DNA from: Nonomuraea africana
Lineage (GTDB): Bacteria; Actinomycetota; Actinomycetes; Streptosporangiales; Streptosporangiaceae
DNA: 64,000 bases
Reading direction: 5' to 3'
NCBI RefSeq assembly: GCF_014873535.1
Contig: NZ_JADBEF010000001.1
Span: 5,580,001 to 5,644,000 of the forward strand
Shown: piece by piece, positions 15,959 to 24,913 of the stretch
Numbering within the stretch: position 1 is the stretch's first letter
Layout: each line of letters begins with the position of its first letter
Notes under the pieces: model-generated
Seen by the model: the letters and a program-made list of their open reading frames with translations, nothing else
Told to the model about the DNA's origin: nothing
Database searches by the model: none
Translations under genes and position numbers: made by a program

Positions 15959-16740
15959 GCAAGGTCATGACGGCCGCCGAGGTCGCGGCCCGGATCGAGA
16001 GCGGGATGACCGTCGGCGTCGGCGGCTGGGGCTCGCGCCGCAAGCCGATGGCCCTGATCAGGGCCCTGCTCGACACGCCCGTGACCGATCTGACGATCAT
16101 CTCGTACGGCGGTGCCGACGTCGGCATGCTGTGCGCGGCGGGCAAGGTGCGCAAGGTGGTCGCCCCTTTCGTCACGCTCGACACCATCCCGCTGGAGCCG
16201 CACTTCAGGGCCGCGCGGCAGGGCGGCGCGATCGAGTTCGCGGAGTACGACGAGGGCATGTTCATGTTCGGCCTGCTCGCCGCCGCGCACCGGCTGCCGT
16301 TCCTGCCGACGAGGGCGGGGCTCGGCTCCGACGTCATGCGGGTCAACCCGGGGCTGCGGACGGTGCGCTCGCCGTACACCGAGGAGGATCTGGTCGCGGT
16401 CCCCGCGCTGACGATGGACGTGGCTCTGGTGCACCTCAACAGGGCCGACCGGCGGGGCAACGCGCAGTACCTCGGCCCCGATCCCTACTTCGACGACCTG
16501 TACGCCAAGGCCGCCACGAGCTGTTACGTCTCCTGCGAACGGCTCGTGGACAGCGCGGACCTGCTGAAGGAGGGGCCGGTCCAGTCGCTGCTGATCAGCA
16601 GGACGTTCGTCACGGGCGTGGTCGAGGCGCCGGGCGGGGCCGGGTTCACCTCGTGCGAGCCCGACTACGGCAGGGACGAGGCCGAGCAGCGCCGTTACGC
16701 GACGACTCCATGGCGGGAGTACCACGATGAGCAGGGCTGA
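15955..16740 (+). CDS. ipdA: CoA-transferase-fold hydrolase, alpha subunit, IpdA-like
   Basis: A 261-residue class I CoA-transferase alpha-type subunit: MTVGVGGWGSRRKPMALIRA, IISYGGADVGML and EFAEYDEGMFMFGLLAA near residues 94-110. IpdAB is not a transferase but a hydrolase that opens the last steroid ring; it uses a Glu on the alpha subunit, and the DEGMF segment is where I would expect it. The GTG start at 15955 overlaps the echA20 stop, and the 3' end overlaps ipdB by 14 bp, so the two subunits are translationally coupled. Confidence 0.8.
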   Translation: MSKVMTAAEVAARIESGMTVGVGGWGSRRKPMALIRALLDTPVTDLTIISYGGADVGMLCAAGKVRKVVAPFVTLDTIPLEPHFRAARQGGAIEFAEYDEGMFMFGLLAAAHRLPFLPTRAGLGSDVMRVNPGLRTVRSPYTEEDLVAVPALTMDVALVHLNRADRRGNAQYLGPDPYFDDLYAKAATSCYVSCERLVDSADLLKEGPVQSLLISRTFVTGVVEAPGGAGFTSCEPDYGRDEAEQRRYATTPWREYHDEQG

Positions 16741-17407
16741 TGTGTGCGTCGTCGCCTGCGCAGAGGCGTTCAGGGGCGACGGGGAGATCCTGGCGGCGGG
16801 GATCGGCGGGCCGATCACGACGCTGGGGGCGCGGCTGGCCAGGATGACGTTCGAGCCTGACCTGCTGACCACCGACGGGGTCTGCCACCTGACGGGCGAC
16901 GATCCCCAGGTGACGGAGGGCTGGCTGCCCTTCCGCGACCACCTGTGGCTGGTGCTGACCGGCAGGCGGCACGTGTTCATGGGCGCGTCGCAGATCGACA
17001 GGTTCGGCAACACCAACATCTCCTGCATCGGCGCATGGGAGCGGCCGAAGGCGCAGCTCCTCGGGGTGCGGGGGGCGCCGGGGAACACGGTCTGCTGCCC
17101 CACGAGCTACTGGATCCCCCGCCACTCGCGGCGCGTCTTCGTCGAGCGGGTGGACCTGGTCTCGGGGGTGGGCGGGCCGCTGCTGCGCCGGGTGGTGACC
17201 GACCTGGCGGTGCTCGACCTGCGCACGCCGGACGGCTCGATGCGGCTGGCCTCGGTCCATCCGGGAGTCACGGTCGAGGAGGTGGTGGCGGCGACGGGCT
17301 TCGAGCTGGTGATCCCCCCCGACGTGCCCACCACCCGCGGCCCCACCGAGGAGGAGCTGCGCGTCCTGGAGGCGCTGGACCCCGGCAACCTGCGCGAGGC
17401 GATGTGA
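16727..17407 (+). CDS. ipdB: CoA-transferase-fold hydrolase, beta subunit, IpdB-like
   Basis: A 226-residue beta-type subunit: ADVCVVACAEAFRGDGEILAA at the N-terminus, GASQIDRFGNTNISCIG mid-way, and VHPGVTVEEVVAATGFEL near the end. It forms the ring-cleaving heteromer with IpdA. The usual beta-subunit catalytic Glu context (SENG) of true transferases is not seen, in keeping with a hydrolase. It overlaps ipdA at its 5' end and ipdC through GTGA at its 3' end. Confidence 0.8.
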   Translation: MSRADVCVVACAEAFRGDGEILAAGIGGPITTLGARLARMTFEPDLLTTDGVCHLTGDDPQVTEGWLPFRDHLWLVLTGRRHVFMGASQIDRFGNTNISCIGAWERPKAQLLGVRGAPGNTVCCPTSYWIPRHSRRVFVERVDLVSGVGGPLLRRVVTDLAVLDLRTPDGSMRLASVHPGVTVEEVVAATGFELVIPPDVPTTRGPTEEELRVLEALDPGNLREAM

Positions 17408-18432
17408 GGACCGCGCTCACCGACCTCGTCGGCTGCCGCCATCCGATCGTGCAGACCGGCATGGGCTACGTGGCGGGCGCCCGCCTGGCCGCGGCCACCT
17501 CCCGCGCGGGAGGGCTGGGCGTCATCGCCGCCGCGACCATGTCCGTCGAGCAGATGACGACGGCGATCCGCGAGGTGAAGGAGCGCACCGACCAGCCCTT
17601 CGGCGTCAACCTCCGCTCCGACGCGGCCGACGCCGCGGAGCGGGTCGAGGTGCTGATCCGCGAGGGCGTCCGGGTGGCCTCCTTCGCGCTGGCGCCCCGT
17701 CAGGAGCTCATCGCACGGCTGAAGGAGGCGGGCGTGGTCACCATCCCCTCCGTCGGCGCGCGCCGCCACGCGGAGAAGGTCGCGGCCTGGGGCGCGGACG
17801 CGGTGATCGTGCAGGGCGGCGAGGGCGGCGGCCACACCGGTCCGATGCCCACCACGCTGCTCCTGCCCCAGGTCGTCGACTCCGTCGACATCCCGGTCGT
17901 CGCCGCGGGCGGCTTCTTCGACGGCCGCGGCCTGGTGGCGGCCATGGCGTACGGCGCGGCGGGCATCGCCATGGGCACGCGCTTCCTGCTCACCCAGGAC
18001 TCCCCCGTGCCCGACGCGGTCAAGCAGATCTACCTCGACTCCACCGACACCCTGGTGACCCGCAAGGTGGACGGCGTGCCGCACCGCGTGCTGGCCACGC
18101 CGTTCGTCGCCTCGCTCGAACGCACCAGGCTGCTGCGCGCGGTGGTCAACGGCGCCCGTTTCAAACGGCTGTCGGGGCTGACCTGGGCGCAGCTGATCGG
18201 CGAGGGCCGCAGGATGCGGAAGGGCAGGGATCTGTCCTGGGCCCAGGTGCTGCAGGCGGCCAACACCCCCGTGCTGCTGCGGGCCGCCATGATAGAAGGC
18301 CGCACCGACCTCGGTGTCATGGCCTCGGGGCAGGTGGTCGGCGTGCTCGACGACCTGCCCACGTGCGAGGAGCTGATCGCCAGGATCATGGCCGAGGCGG
18401 AGCGGACGCTGGAGCGGCTCACACCACCGTGA
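17404..18432 (+). CDS. ipdC: Nitronate-monooxygenase-fold flavoprotein, IpdC-like
   Basis: A 342-residue FMN TIM-barrel protein of the nitronate monooxygenase / 2-nitropropane dioxygenase superfamily: CRHPIVQTGMGYVAGARLA, VIVQGGEGGGHTGPMPTTLL and VVAAGGFFDGRGLVAAMAYG bind FMN. In the KstR2 regulon IpdC performs an oxidation-state change on the hydrindane CoA ester before ring opening. The start is GTG at 17404, overlapping the ipdB stop. It is the last gene of the operon, and its 3' end overlaps the convergent pentapeptide-repeat gene by 14 bp. Confidence 0.8.
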   Translation: MRTALTDLVGCRHPIVQTGMGYVAGARLAAATSRAGGLGVIAAATMSVEQMTTAIREVKERTDQPFGVNLRSDAADAAERVEVLIREGVRVASFALAPRQELIARLKEAGVVTIPSVGARRHAEKVAAWGADAVIVQGGEGGGHTGPMPTTLLLPQVVDSVDIPVVAAGGFFDGRGLVAAMAYGAAGIAMGTRFLLTQDSPVPDAVKQIYLDSTDTLVTRKVDGVPHRVLATPFVASLERTRLLRAVVNGARFKRLSGLTWAQLIGEGRRMRKGRDLSWAQVLQAANTPVLLRAAMIEGRTDLGVMASGQVVGVLDDLPTCEELIARIMAEAERTLERLTPP

Positions 18433-19090
18433 GGCCGCGCGCGCCGAGGATGGCGTTGGCCTGCGCCTGGTTGATGACCGCGCCGGCGAAGGCGCGCACC
18501 TTGGCGTCGTCGGGCTCGCCGAGATCGGCGCCGCGCAGGTCGGCCTTGGCGAACACGGCCCGCAGCACCTTGGTGCCGGTCAGCCGGCAGTCACTGAAGA
18601 CCGCCTCGGTGAAGTCGCAGCCCGACAGGTCTGCGTCGTCGAACCTGATGCCGTCGAGCACTTGGCCGCGCAGCGTGCAGCCGCCCAGGTTGGCCATGAT
18701 CAGGTTGGACCGGGAGAGACGGAAGCCGGTCCCCCTTGATCCGGTGAGCGAGGCGCCGATCATCCGGCAGCCGGTGAACGAGGCGTCGGTCATCAGCGCG
18801 CCGCCGAAGTGCGCGGACGACAGGTCGACGTCGGTGAAGACGGCGTCGAGCAGGTCGGCGTCGGTGAACCTGGCCCGCAGCCCGCCGCCGCCGGAGAACA
18901 CCGCGCCGTCGAGGTCGGCTTTGCGGAAGTCGGTCCCCTCCAGCACGCACGACTCGAATCTGGCCCCCGCCAGCGACGCTCCCCAGAGATCGGTGTCGGT
19001 GAGGTCGCACTCGCGGAAGACGTGCGGCTCGTCCCCCTTCAGTCGCTCGGTCAGTGATGTGCCTGAGAGGTCCTCGCCGTCGAAGTTCAC
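18419..19090 (-). CDS. Pentapeptide-repeat protein
   Basis: A 223-residue product built largely of A(D/N)LxX-type pentapeptides, such as CDLTDTDLWGASLAGARFES and DADLSGCDFTEAVFSD, which fold into a right-handed quadrilateral beta helix. Some family members mimic DNA and protect gyrase from quinolones or toxins; most have unknown roles. There is no signal peptide, so it is cytosolic. The C-terminal 35 residues (AKVRAFAGAVINQAQANAIL) leave the repeat and are helical. The start is GTG at 19090. Confidence 0.85.
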   Translation of the reverse strand: MNFDGEDLSGTSLTERLKGDEPHVFRECDLTDTDLWGASLAGARFESCVLEGTDFRKADLDGAVFSGGGGLRARFTDADLLDAVFTDVDLSSAHFGGALMTDASFTGCRMIGASLTGSRGTGFRLSRSNLIMANLGGCTLRGQVLDGIRFDDADLSGCDFTEAVFSDCRLTGTKVLRAVFAKADLRGADLGEPDDAKVRAFAGAVINQAQANAILGARGLTVV

Positions 19091-19094
19091 GACC

Positions 19095-20603
19095 TCAGAG
19101 GGTACCCGTGATCACCTCGGCGGCGGCCTGCCCGCAGACGCGGGCCGAGCCGTACGTGGCGATATGAACGGCGCCGAGGTCGGACCGCTCGGGCAGGCCC
19201 ATCTCCACCACCACGACGTCGCCGCGCGCGCTGAGCAGGTGGCCGATCGCCTCGGACTGCCACGGGTAGCGGTGCGCGTCGCGGGCGACGATCACCAGTG
19301 GCCGGTCGGCCGCCGCCTTGAGCAGATCCTCCAGTACGGCGGCGCGTGACTCCTCGGCGACGAGCCGGGTGACGGTCGTTCCCGGCAGCAGCTTGCTCAG
19401 CGGCTCGCCGACGCCCCACGGGGTGCCCTTGTCGATGGCCAGGTTCATCTCGGGGGCGAACTCGACGACCTGCGGGGCCACGGTGATCGGCAGGACGGCC
19501 GCGGCGGTCCTGCGGGTGACCCTGACGGCCCGCCTGGCGGCGATGAGCCCGATCTCTCCCTCCACCCGCGCCAGGTCGCCTTCCGCGGCGGCCCGCGGCC
19601 GGGCCGCGCGGGCCGCGGCCGACCAGGCGCCGAGGCCGGTGACACGGCGGGCGGCGTCGGCCAGCCGCTCCTCCGGCAGCCTGCCCTCCATCACCGCCCG
19701 CGCGATCGCGTCGCGCACCTCGACGGCCGTCGCCTCGTCCGACCGTTCGCCGCCCACGCAGATCGCGTCGGCCCCGGCGGCGATGGCCATCGCCGAGGCG
19801 CCGCCGACGCCGTACGCGCCGGAGACGGCGGCCATCTCGATCCCGTCGGTGATGATCACGCCCTCGAAGCCCAGCTCGTCACGGAGCAGCGCGGTCAGCA
19901 CGTGCGGGCTGAGCGTGGCGGGGGTCGCGGGGTCGTAGCGGGGGACGAGCAGGTGTCCCGTCATGACGGACAGGACACCCTCTTCGATGGCCGCGCGAAA
20001 AGGGCGCAGATGCTTCTCGATCTCCCCCGCCACCACCGGTACCCCGTGATGGGAGTCGACGGTGGTGTCGCCGTGGCCGGGGAAGTGCTTGGCGCACGCG
20101 GCGACGCCCGTGGTCTGCATTCCTCGGACGAAGGCCCTGGTGTGCCTGGCGACCAGCTCGGGGTCAGCGCCGAACGCGCGCAGGCCGATGACCGGGTTGC
20201 CCGGGTTGGAGTTCACGTCTGCCGAGGGCGCGAAGTCGATCGTGATGCCCGCCGCCGCGAGGTCCCTTCCGAGGTCGCGGGCGAGCTCCTCGGTGAGCGC
20301 GACGTCGTCCACCACGCCCAGCGCGTAATTGCCTGGACGGCTGCTGCCCTTGGCGACCTCGAGCCTGGTCACCTCGCCCGACTCCTCGTCCACGCCCACC
20401 ACCGCCGAGGGGTTCTCCGCGCGCAGCGCCGCCGTCAACTCGGCCACCTGGGCGGGGCCCGCGATGTTGCGGGAGAAGAGCACCACCCCAGCCAGGCCCG
20501 CCGACAGACGGCGGCGGAGCCAGTCGGGGGGCGCCGTCCCCACGAAACCCGGAAGGATGACGGAGTCGGCAAGGCGAAGCAAGTCGCGGCCAGGCTTGGG
20601 CAT
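19095..20603 (-). CDS. nagZ: Glycoside hydrolase family 3, beta-N-acetylhexosaminidase (NagZ-like)
   Basis: A 502-residue GH3 enzyme. The NagZ signature KHFPGHGDTTVDSHHG lies near residues 170-185 with the mobile His acid/base, and VIITDGIEMAAVSG holds the Asp nucleophile. The extra C-terminal domain of about 170 residues is typical of actinobacterial members. No signal peptide is visible, fitting cytosolic recycling of muropeptides or chito-oligosaccharides. It would release GlcNAc, for which a kinase-like gene and importer lie at 36-41 kb. A perfect inverted repeat at 20616-20634 just upstream is probably its operator. Confidence 0.8.
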   Translation of the reverse strand: MPKPGRDLLRLADSVILPGFVGTAPPDWLRRRLSAGLAGVVLFSRNIAGPAQVAELTAALRAENPSAVVGVDEESGEVTRLEVAKGSSRPGNYALGVVDDVALTEELARDLGRDLAAAGITIDFAPSADVNSNPGNPVIGLRAFGADPELVARHTRAFVRGMQTTGVAACAKHFPGHGDTTVDSHHGVPVVAGEIEKHLRPFRAAIEEGVLSVMTGHLLVPRYDPATPATLSPHVLTALLRDELGFEGVIITDGIEMAAVSGAYGVGGASAMAIAAGADAICVGGERSDEATAVEVRDAIARAVMEGRLPEERLADAARRVTGLGAWSAAARAARPRAAAEGDLARVEGEIGLIAARRAVRVTRRTAAAVLPITVAPQVVEFAPEMNLAIDKGTPWGVGEPLSKLLPGTTVTRLVAEESRAAVLEDLLKAAADRPLVIVARDAHRYPWQSEAIGHLLSARGDVVVVEMGLPERSDLGAVHIATYGSARVCGQAAAEVITGTL

Positions 20604-20615
20604 GACCCGAAATCT

Positions 20616-20634
20616 AATAGGAAAGTTTCCTATT
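20616..20634. promoter_or_regulatory. Perfect inverted repeat upstream of nagZ
   Basis: AATAGGAAA and TTTCCTATT flank a single G, 13 bp upstream of the nagZ start. From memory, AGGAAA/TTTCCT palindromes are typical of ROK-family sugar repressors. This AT-rich island in very GC-rich DNA is a convincing operator. Confidence 0.7.
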
Positions 20635-20648
20635 TTCTAGAGGCATTT

Positions 20649-21950
20649 TCAGACGTCAACGCGTCTGATTCCGCGGCCCTCCGTGACGAACTCGGCGAGT
20701 GTGCGAACGGGCGCGCCCTTCCTGTCGACGAAGTCCACTCCCCTGAAGGCGACGCGGAAGTCGGTGGCGCTCGCCGTGCCCGACAGGTAGCCGCGGTGGG
20801 CGTCGAAGTAGCGCAGATGCGGGTTGGCCGCGAGCACTCCGGGACCATCGGTGACCGGCGGGTTGCTGCTGATCGCCGAGCCGACGAACTCGGCGCCGAC
20901 CGTCTGGCCCGTGCCGGTGACGATGTCGCCCGCCCACGCGTTGTGCACGTCGCCGCTGAGCACGACCAGGTTCTGCGGGACGGCGGCGAGCAGGCGGGCG
21001 CGTTGCTCCGGCCGGCCGTCCCATGAGTCCTTGCGCAGGTTGGGCGGGGGACCCGGGACGAACCGCCTGGTGAAGAAGAGCGGCTGGACCAGCACCCGCC
21101 ACCTGACCGGCGTGACCGCCATCCTGGCCAGCAGCCACGACTCCTGCTCGGCGCCGAGCATGGTGCCCGCGCCGCGGTACTGCCGCACGTCCAGGACCAT
21201 GAAGTCGGCGATCGCGCCGTAGGTGCGCCTGCGGTACATCTGCAGCCCGCCGTCGCGCGGGCGCACGCGCAGCGGCATGTGCTCGTAGTAGGCCTGGTAG
21301 GCGGCGGCCCTGCGCCTGAGGAAGCGGTCGGAGCCGTCGCCGCGCCCCTGGTAGTTGTCCATCACCTCGTGGTCGTCCCAGGTCGGCACCCAGGGGGCGG
21401 CGGCGTGGGCGGCCTGCAGGTCGGGATCGCTCTTGTAGCGGGCGTAGCGGGCGCGGTATCCGGCCAGCGTGGTGGTCTCGTCGGCGGGGTCGACGCGGCG
21501 TACGCCGTGGGCGGGCCTGCCGTACTCGTAGATGTAGTCGCCGAGGTGGAAGACCACGTCGGGACGCTCGTCGGCCAGGTGCCGGTACGCGGTGTACCAG
21601 CCGTGCTCGAAGCGCTGGCAGTTGGCGGCGGCGAACCTGACCGGCTGCGTGGAGGCCGGGCCGGGGGCCGTTCTGGTACGGCCGGCGGGGCTGAGCTCGC
21701 CGCCCGACCTGAACCGGTAGAAGTAGTCGGTCGCCGGACGCAGCCCCTCGACCTTCACATGGACGCTGTGCGCCCAGGCCGGCTGGGCCCGCACGGCGCC
21801 CTGCCGGACGACCCTGGCGAACCGGTCGTCCTCGGCCATCTGCCAGTGCACCTCGACAGGGCGGGACAGACCGGTCAGCCGGGTCCAGAGGATCACGCCA
21901 TCCGGTAAGGGCTCACCTGACGCGACTCCCAGAGTGAACGGATTCGGCAT
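20649..21950 (-). CDS. phoD: PhoD-type alkaline phosphatase / phosphodiesterase
   Basis: A 433-residue PhoD family enzyme. The N-terminal PhoD_N domain runs from GVASGEPLPDGVILWTRL, and the catalytic domain has FHLGDYIYEYG, WDDHEVMDNYQG and LSGDVHNAWAGDI, which carry the metal ligands. PhoD enzymes are Ca/Fe-dependent phosphodiesterases normally exported by Tat. Here the protein begins only five residues before GVASGEP, with no signal peptide and no upstream extension from an earlier start codon. It may be cytosolic or its start may be misplaced. Confidence 0.85.
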   Translation of the reverse strand: MPNPFTLGVASGEPLPDGVILWTRLTGLSRPVEVHWQMAEDDRFARVVRQGAVRAQPAWAHSVHVKVEGLRPATDYFYRFRSGGELSPAGRTRTAPGPASTQPVRFAAANCQRFEHGWYTAYRHLADERPDVVFHLGDYIYEYGRPAHGVRRVDPADETTTLAGYRARYARYKSDPDLQAAHAAAPWVPTWDDHEVMDNYQGRGDGSDRFLRRRAAAYQAYYEHMPLRVRPRDGGLQMYRRRTYGAIADFMVLDVRQYRGAGTMLGAEQESWLLARMAVTPVRWRVLVQPLFFTRRFVPGPPPNLRKDSWDGRPEQRARLLAAVPQNLVVLSGDVHNAWAGDIVTGTGQTVGAEFVGSAISSNPPVTDGPGVLAANPHLRYFDAHRGYLSGTASATDFRVAFRGVDFVDRKGAPVRTLAEFVTEGRGIRRVDV

Positions 21951-21963
21951 CCTCCGATGCTAT

Positions 21964-22374
21964 TCAGGCGACGCTCGTCCTGCCCCGCTGCCAGAGCCGG
22001 TCGGCGGCGAGCGCGCCGCCGCCGGTGAACGCCAGCGCGAGGCTGGCCGCGCCCAGGACCAGCGGGAACTCGATGCCGCCCTTGTCGGCCAGGAAGCCGT
22101 TGGGGAGGTGGACGAAGAGGATGGCCCCCACCATGTCGAGGGCGAGCAGGACACCGAACACGGGCAGCGCCGCTCCGGCGATCAGCGCCACGCCGCCGAC
22201 CACCTCCAGCACGGCGACGGCGGGCGCGGCCAGGCCGGGCAGCGGGATGCCGATCTGCTCGAAGAAGGCCGTCGTCCCCGCGATGCCCATGGTCGTGAAC
22301 TTCATCCAGCCGTGAACGAGGAAGGTCACTCCCACAGCCACCCTGGCGAGCAGCAACGCGATCGATTGAGCCAT
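21964..22374 (-). CDS. DoxX family membrane protein
   Basis: A 136-residue four-helix membrane protein: LLLARVAVGVTFLVHGWMKF is the DoxX N-terminal helix, followed by helices AVAVLEVVGGVALIAGAAL, LLALDMVGAILFVHL and LVLGAASLALAF. DoxX proteins have been linked to thiol or redox stress at the membrane. The ATG at 22374 has GAGGG upstream; a GTG at 22386 is an alternative. It is divergent from a MarR gene, with two palindromic sites between them. Confidence 0.85.
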   Translation of the reverse strand: MAQSIALLLARVAVGVTFLVHGWMKFTTMGIAGTTAFFEQIGIPLPGLAAPAVAVLEVVGGVALIAGAALPVFGVLLALDMVGAILFVHLPNGFLADKGGIEFPLVLGAASLALAFTGGGALAADRLWQRGRTSVA

Positions 22375-22389
22375 GGTTTCCCTCACTGG

Positions 22390-22440
22390 GTTGTTCGGAT
22401 TTGAACAACTACCATAGGCGGTCGTTCAACTTCAAACAAC
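22390..22440. promoter_or_regulatory. Two MarR-type operators in the doxX/marR divergent promoter
   Basis: GTTGTTCGGATTTGAACAAC (22390-22409) is a near-perfect inverted repeat, and GTCGTTCAACTTCAAACAAC (22421-22440) is a weaker copy 11 bp further on. Both lie between the divergent doxX and marR starts, so the MarR protein probably represses both genes. Confidence 0.75.
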
Positions 22441-22455
22441 TCATAGACTGACAAG

Positions 22456-22917
22456 GTGAGCGAGTCGCGATGGCTGGACGCCGAGGAGATGTCGGCGTGG
22501 CAGGCGTTCCTCACCGCCTCCCACCTGCTGGACAGACGCATCGAGGAGCAGCTGAAGAGCGCGGCGGGGTTGACGCACCCGCAGTTCGAGATCCTGGCCA
22601 TCCTGTCGGCCTCACCCGAGCGCCAGATGCGGATGACCGAGCTGGCGCGCAGGGTGGTGGTCTCCAAGAGCGGGCTCACCTACCAGGTCACCCAGCTGGA
22701 GAAGCGGGGCCTGGTCGAGCGCACCACCTGCCCGGGCGACGACAGGGGCGTGCTCGCGGTGCTCACGGGCGAGGGCATGCGCCACCTGGAGAAAACCGCC
22801 CCCGGGCACGTCGAGGTGGTGCGCAGATTCCTGATCGACCTCCTCACCCCCGAGGAACTGAGGATGATGGCCACGGCCATGCGCAAGGCGGAACACGCCA
22901 TGCGCCTCTCCGCGTAG
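22456..22917 (+). CDS. MarR family transcriptional regulator
   Basis: A 153-residue MarR protein: LTHPQFEILAILSASPERQMRMTELA leads to the recognition helix VVSKSGLTYQVTQLEKRGLV, and the wing contains DDRGVLAVLTGEG. Divergence from doxX with two operator sites suggests that it is the repressor of doxX and of itself, often in response to a phenolic or oxidant. TAGACT (22444-22449) lies 6 bp before the GTG, so the message is probably leaderless. Confidence 0.9.
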   Translation: MSESRWLDAEEMSAWQAFLTASHLLDRRIEEQLKSAAGLTHPQFEILAILSASPERQMRMTELARRVVVSKSGLTYQVTQLEKRGLVERTTCPGDDRGVLAVLTGEGMRHLEKTAPGHVEVVRRFLIDLLTPEELRMMATAMRKAEHAMRLSA

Positions 22918-22967
22918 CTCCCCACCTGCCGGAACCCCGTGGCGTACCAGGGCGTTCGAGGGAACGT

Positions 22968-24848
22968 TCAGGTGCGGACGACGACCACGTCGCCCGCGGG
23001 GACGGGCACCCCCTCCACCACGGCGTCCTCGCCGGTGTGGTTGACGGCGAACAGGTAGGAGCGGCCGTCGGGGTGCGCCCGCCGGACGACCTCGACCCCC
23101 GGAGGGGCCTGGGCCGCGGGGGTGACGCCCGCCTCCTCGCAGACCCTGGCCATGATCGGGGACAGGTCGGCGGGCAGGGTGGTGACGTAATGGGCGGTGC
23201 CGCCGCCCCACTCGTTGCGGGTCCAGGCGGGCCGGCCGTCGCGGTAGGTGTCCAGGGCCTTGGCGGTGGTCAGGCGGGCTTGCTCGCTCCAGATCCTGCC
23301 CACGCCTCCCCCGGTCAGCGCGATCGGCTCGGTCAGCGGGAAGAACTCCTCGACGCTCACCCCGAGCAGGTCGCGGAAGGCGCCCGGGTAGCCGCCGAGC
23401 CTGACGCGGTCGTGGGGGTCGACGATCCCCGAGTACGGCCCGACCAGCGCCACGCCGCCCGCCGCGACGAAGCTCTCCAGGTTGGCCGCGCCCTCGTCGG
23501 AGACCAGGTAGAGCGAGGGCGCCACGACCAGCCGGTAGCCGGACAGATCGTGCTCGGGCCTGGCCAGGTCGCAGGTGATCCCCGCACGCCAGAGCGCGGC
23601 GTGCCACTCCTTGATCACCTCGACGGGCTTCAGGCGGTCCGTCGGCTGGGCGGGGTGGTCCTGGGCCCAGACGCTGTCGTGGTCGAGCAGGATCGCGACG
23701 TCGGCGGTGACCGTACTGCCGGAGACGTCGCGCAGCGACTCCAGCTCCCTGCCGAGGGCGACGACCTCCCGCCAGATCTTGGTGTCGGTGCCCGCGTGGG
23801 GCAGCATCGCCGAGTGCCACTTCTCCGCGCCGGCCCTCGACTGCCGCCACTGGAAGAACATGATCGCGTCGGCGCCCCTCGCCAGGTGCGCCAGGGAGTT
23901 GCGGCGCAGCTCGCCAGGGTCCTTGGCCAGGTTGAGGCCCTGCCAGTTGACCGCGCTCGTCGAGTGCTCCATCAGCAGCCACGGCCTGCCGCCGTTGAGC
24001 GAGCGGGCGTAGTCGGCGGCGAAGGCGAGGTCCTCGTGGGGGTGGTCGCCGATGAGGTAGTGGTCGGTGGAGACGACGTCCACGGCGTCGGCGAAGCTCC
24101 AGCAGTCCATGTCCCAGTGCGCGCCCGCCATCAGGTTGGTGGTAGCCGGCTTGGGTCCGAGCAGGGCGCGCTCGGCCCGGTAGAGGCTGACGAGGGCGTC
24201 GGAGGAGAAGCGCTTGAAGTCGAGCTCGTGCGCGGGGTTGGTGATGGTGGGCGTGGCCCTCGGGGGCAGGATCTGCGCCCAGTCGGAGTAGCGCTGGGAC
24301 CAGAACGCGGTGCCCCACGCCTCGTTGAGCGTCTCCAGCGATTGATAGCGTTCACACAGCCAGGCGCGGAAGGCCGCCGCCGAGGCGTCGCAGTAGCAGC
24401 GGGCGTTGTGGCAGCCGTACTCGTTGTGCACGTGCCACATGACCACGGCCTCGTGGTCGCGGTAGCGGTCGGCGACCTTCTCCGCGATGCGCAGCGCCCT
24501 GTCCCTGTAGATCGGCGAGCTCGGGCAGAAGCCCTGCCTGCTGCCGTGGTGGAGCCTTCGCCCGTCCCTGTCCACGGGCAGCGCCTCGGGATAGGTGTGG
24601 CCGAACCACGGAGGAGGGGCGGCGGTGGGGGTGGCGAGGCAGGCCTCGATCCCGTGGGAGCCCAGCAGGTCGAGGACCCTGTCGAACCAGTCGAAGTCGA
24701 ACCTGCCCTCCTCGGGCTCGAGGTGCGACCAGGCGAAGATGCCGACGCTCACGCGGGTGACCCCCGCCTCGCGCATGAGGGCGACGTCCTCCGTCCAGGT
24801 CTCCTCTGGCCACTGCTCGGGGTTCCAGTCGCCGCCGTAGACGATCAC
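22968..24848 (-). CDS. GH42 beta-galactosidase
   Basis: A 626-residue GH42 enzyme. The catalytic barrel begins YGGDWNPEQWPEETW, the acid/base Glu lies in WHVHNEYGCHN (about residue 142) and the nucleophile Glu in LLMEHSTSAVNWQ (about residue 298). Cysteines in HNARCYC match the family's zinc cluster. A trimerisation domain and a short C-terminal beta domain follow. No signal peptide is present, so it hydrolyses imported galactosides, perhaps of plant origin. The start is GTG at 24848 with AGAGGAG 6 bp upstream. No transporter or regulator is adjacent. Confidence 0.9.
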   Translation of the reverse strand: MIVYGGDWNPEQWPEETWTEDVALMREAGVTRVSVGIFAWSHLEPEEGRFDFDWFDRVLDLLGSHGIEACLATPTAAPPPWFGHTYPEALPVDRDGRRLHHGSRQGFCPSSPIYRDRALRIAEKVADRYRDHEAVVMWHVHNEYGCHNARCYCDASAAAFRAWLCERYQSLETLNEAWGTAFWSQRYSDWAQILPPRATPTITNPAHELDFKRFSSDALVSLYRAERALLGPKPATTNLMAGAHWDMDCWSFADAVDVVSTDHYLIGDHPHEDLAFAADYARSLNGGRPWLLMEHSTSAVNWQGLNLAKDPGELRRNSLAHLARGADAIMFFQWRQSRAGAEKWHSAMLPHAGTDTKIWREVVALGRELESLRDVSGSTVTADVAILLDHDSVWAQDHPAQPTDRLKPVEVIKEWHAALWRAGITCDLARPEHDLSGYRLVVAPSLYLVSDEGAANLESFVAAGGVALVGPYSGIVDPHDRVRLGGYPGAFRDLLGVSVEEFFPLTEPIALTGGGVGRIWSEQARLTTAKALDTYRDGRPAWTRNEWGGGTAHYVTTLPADLSPIMARVCEEAGVTPAAQAPPGVEVVRRAHPDGRSYLFAVNHTGEDAVVEGVPVPAGDVVVVRT

Positions 24849-24913
24849 GTGAGCTCCTCTGCGTCGAAGTGTGACGTCAGCGGATTAAAACGTTCTTCTC
24901 GGCCTGGCACAAG

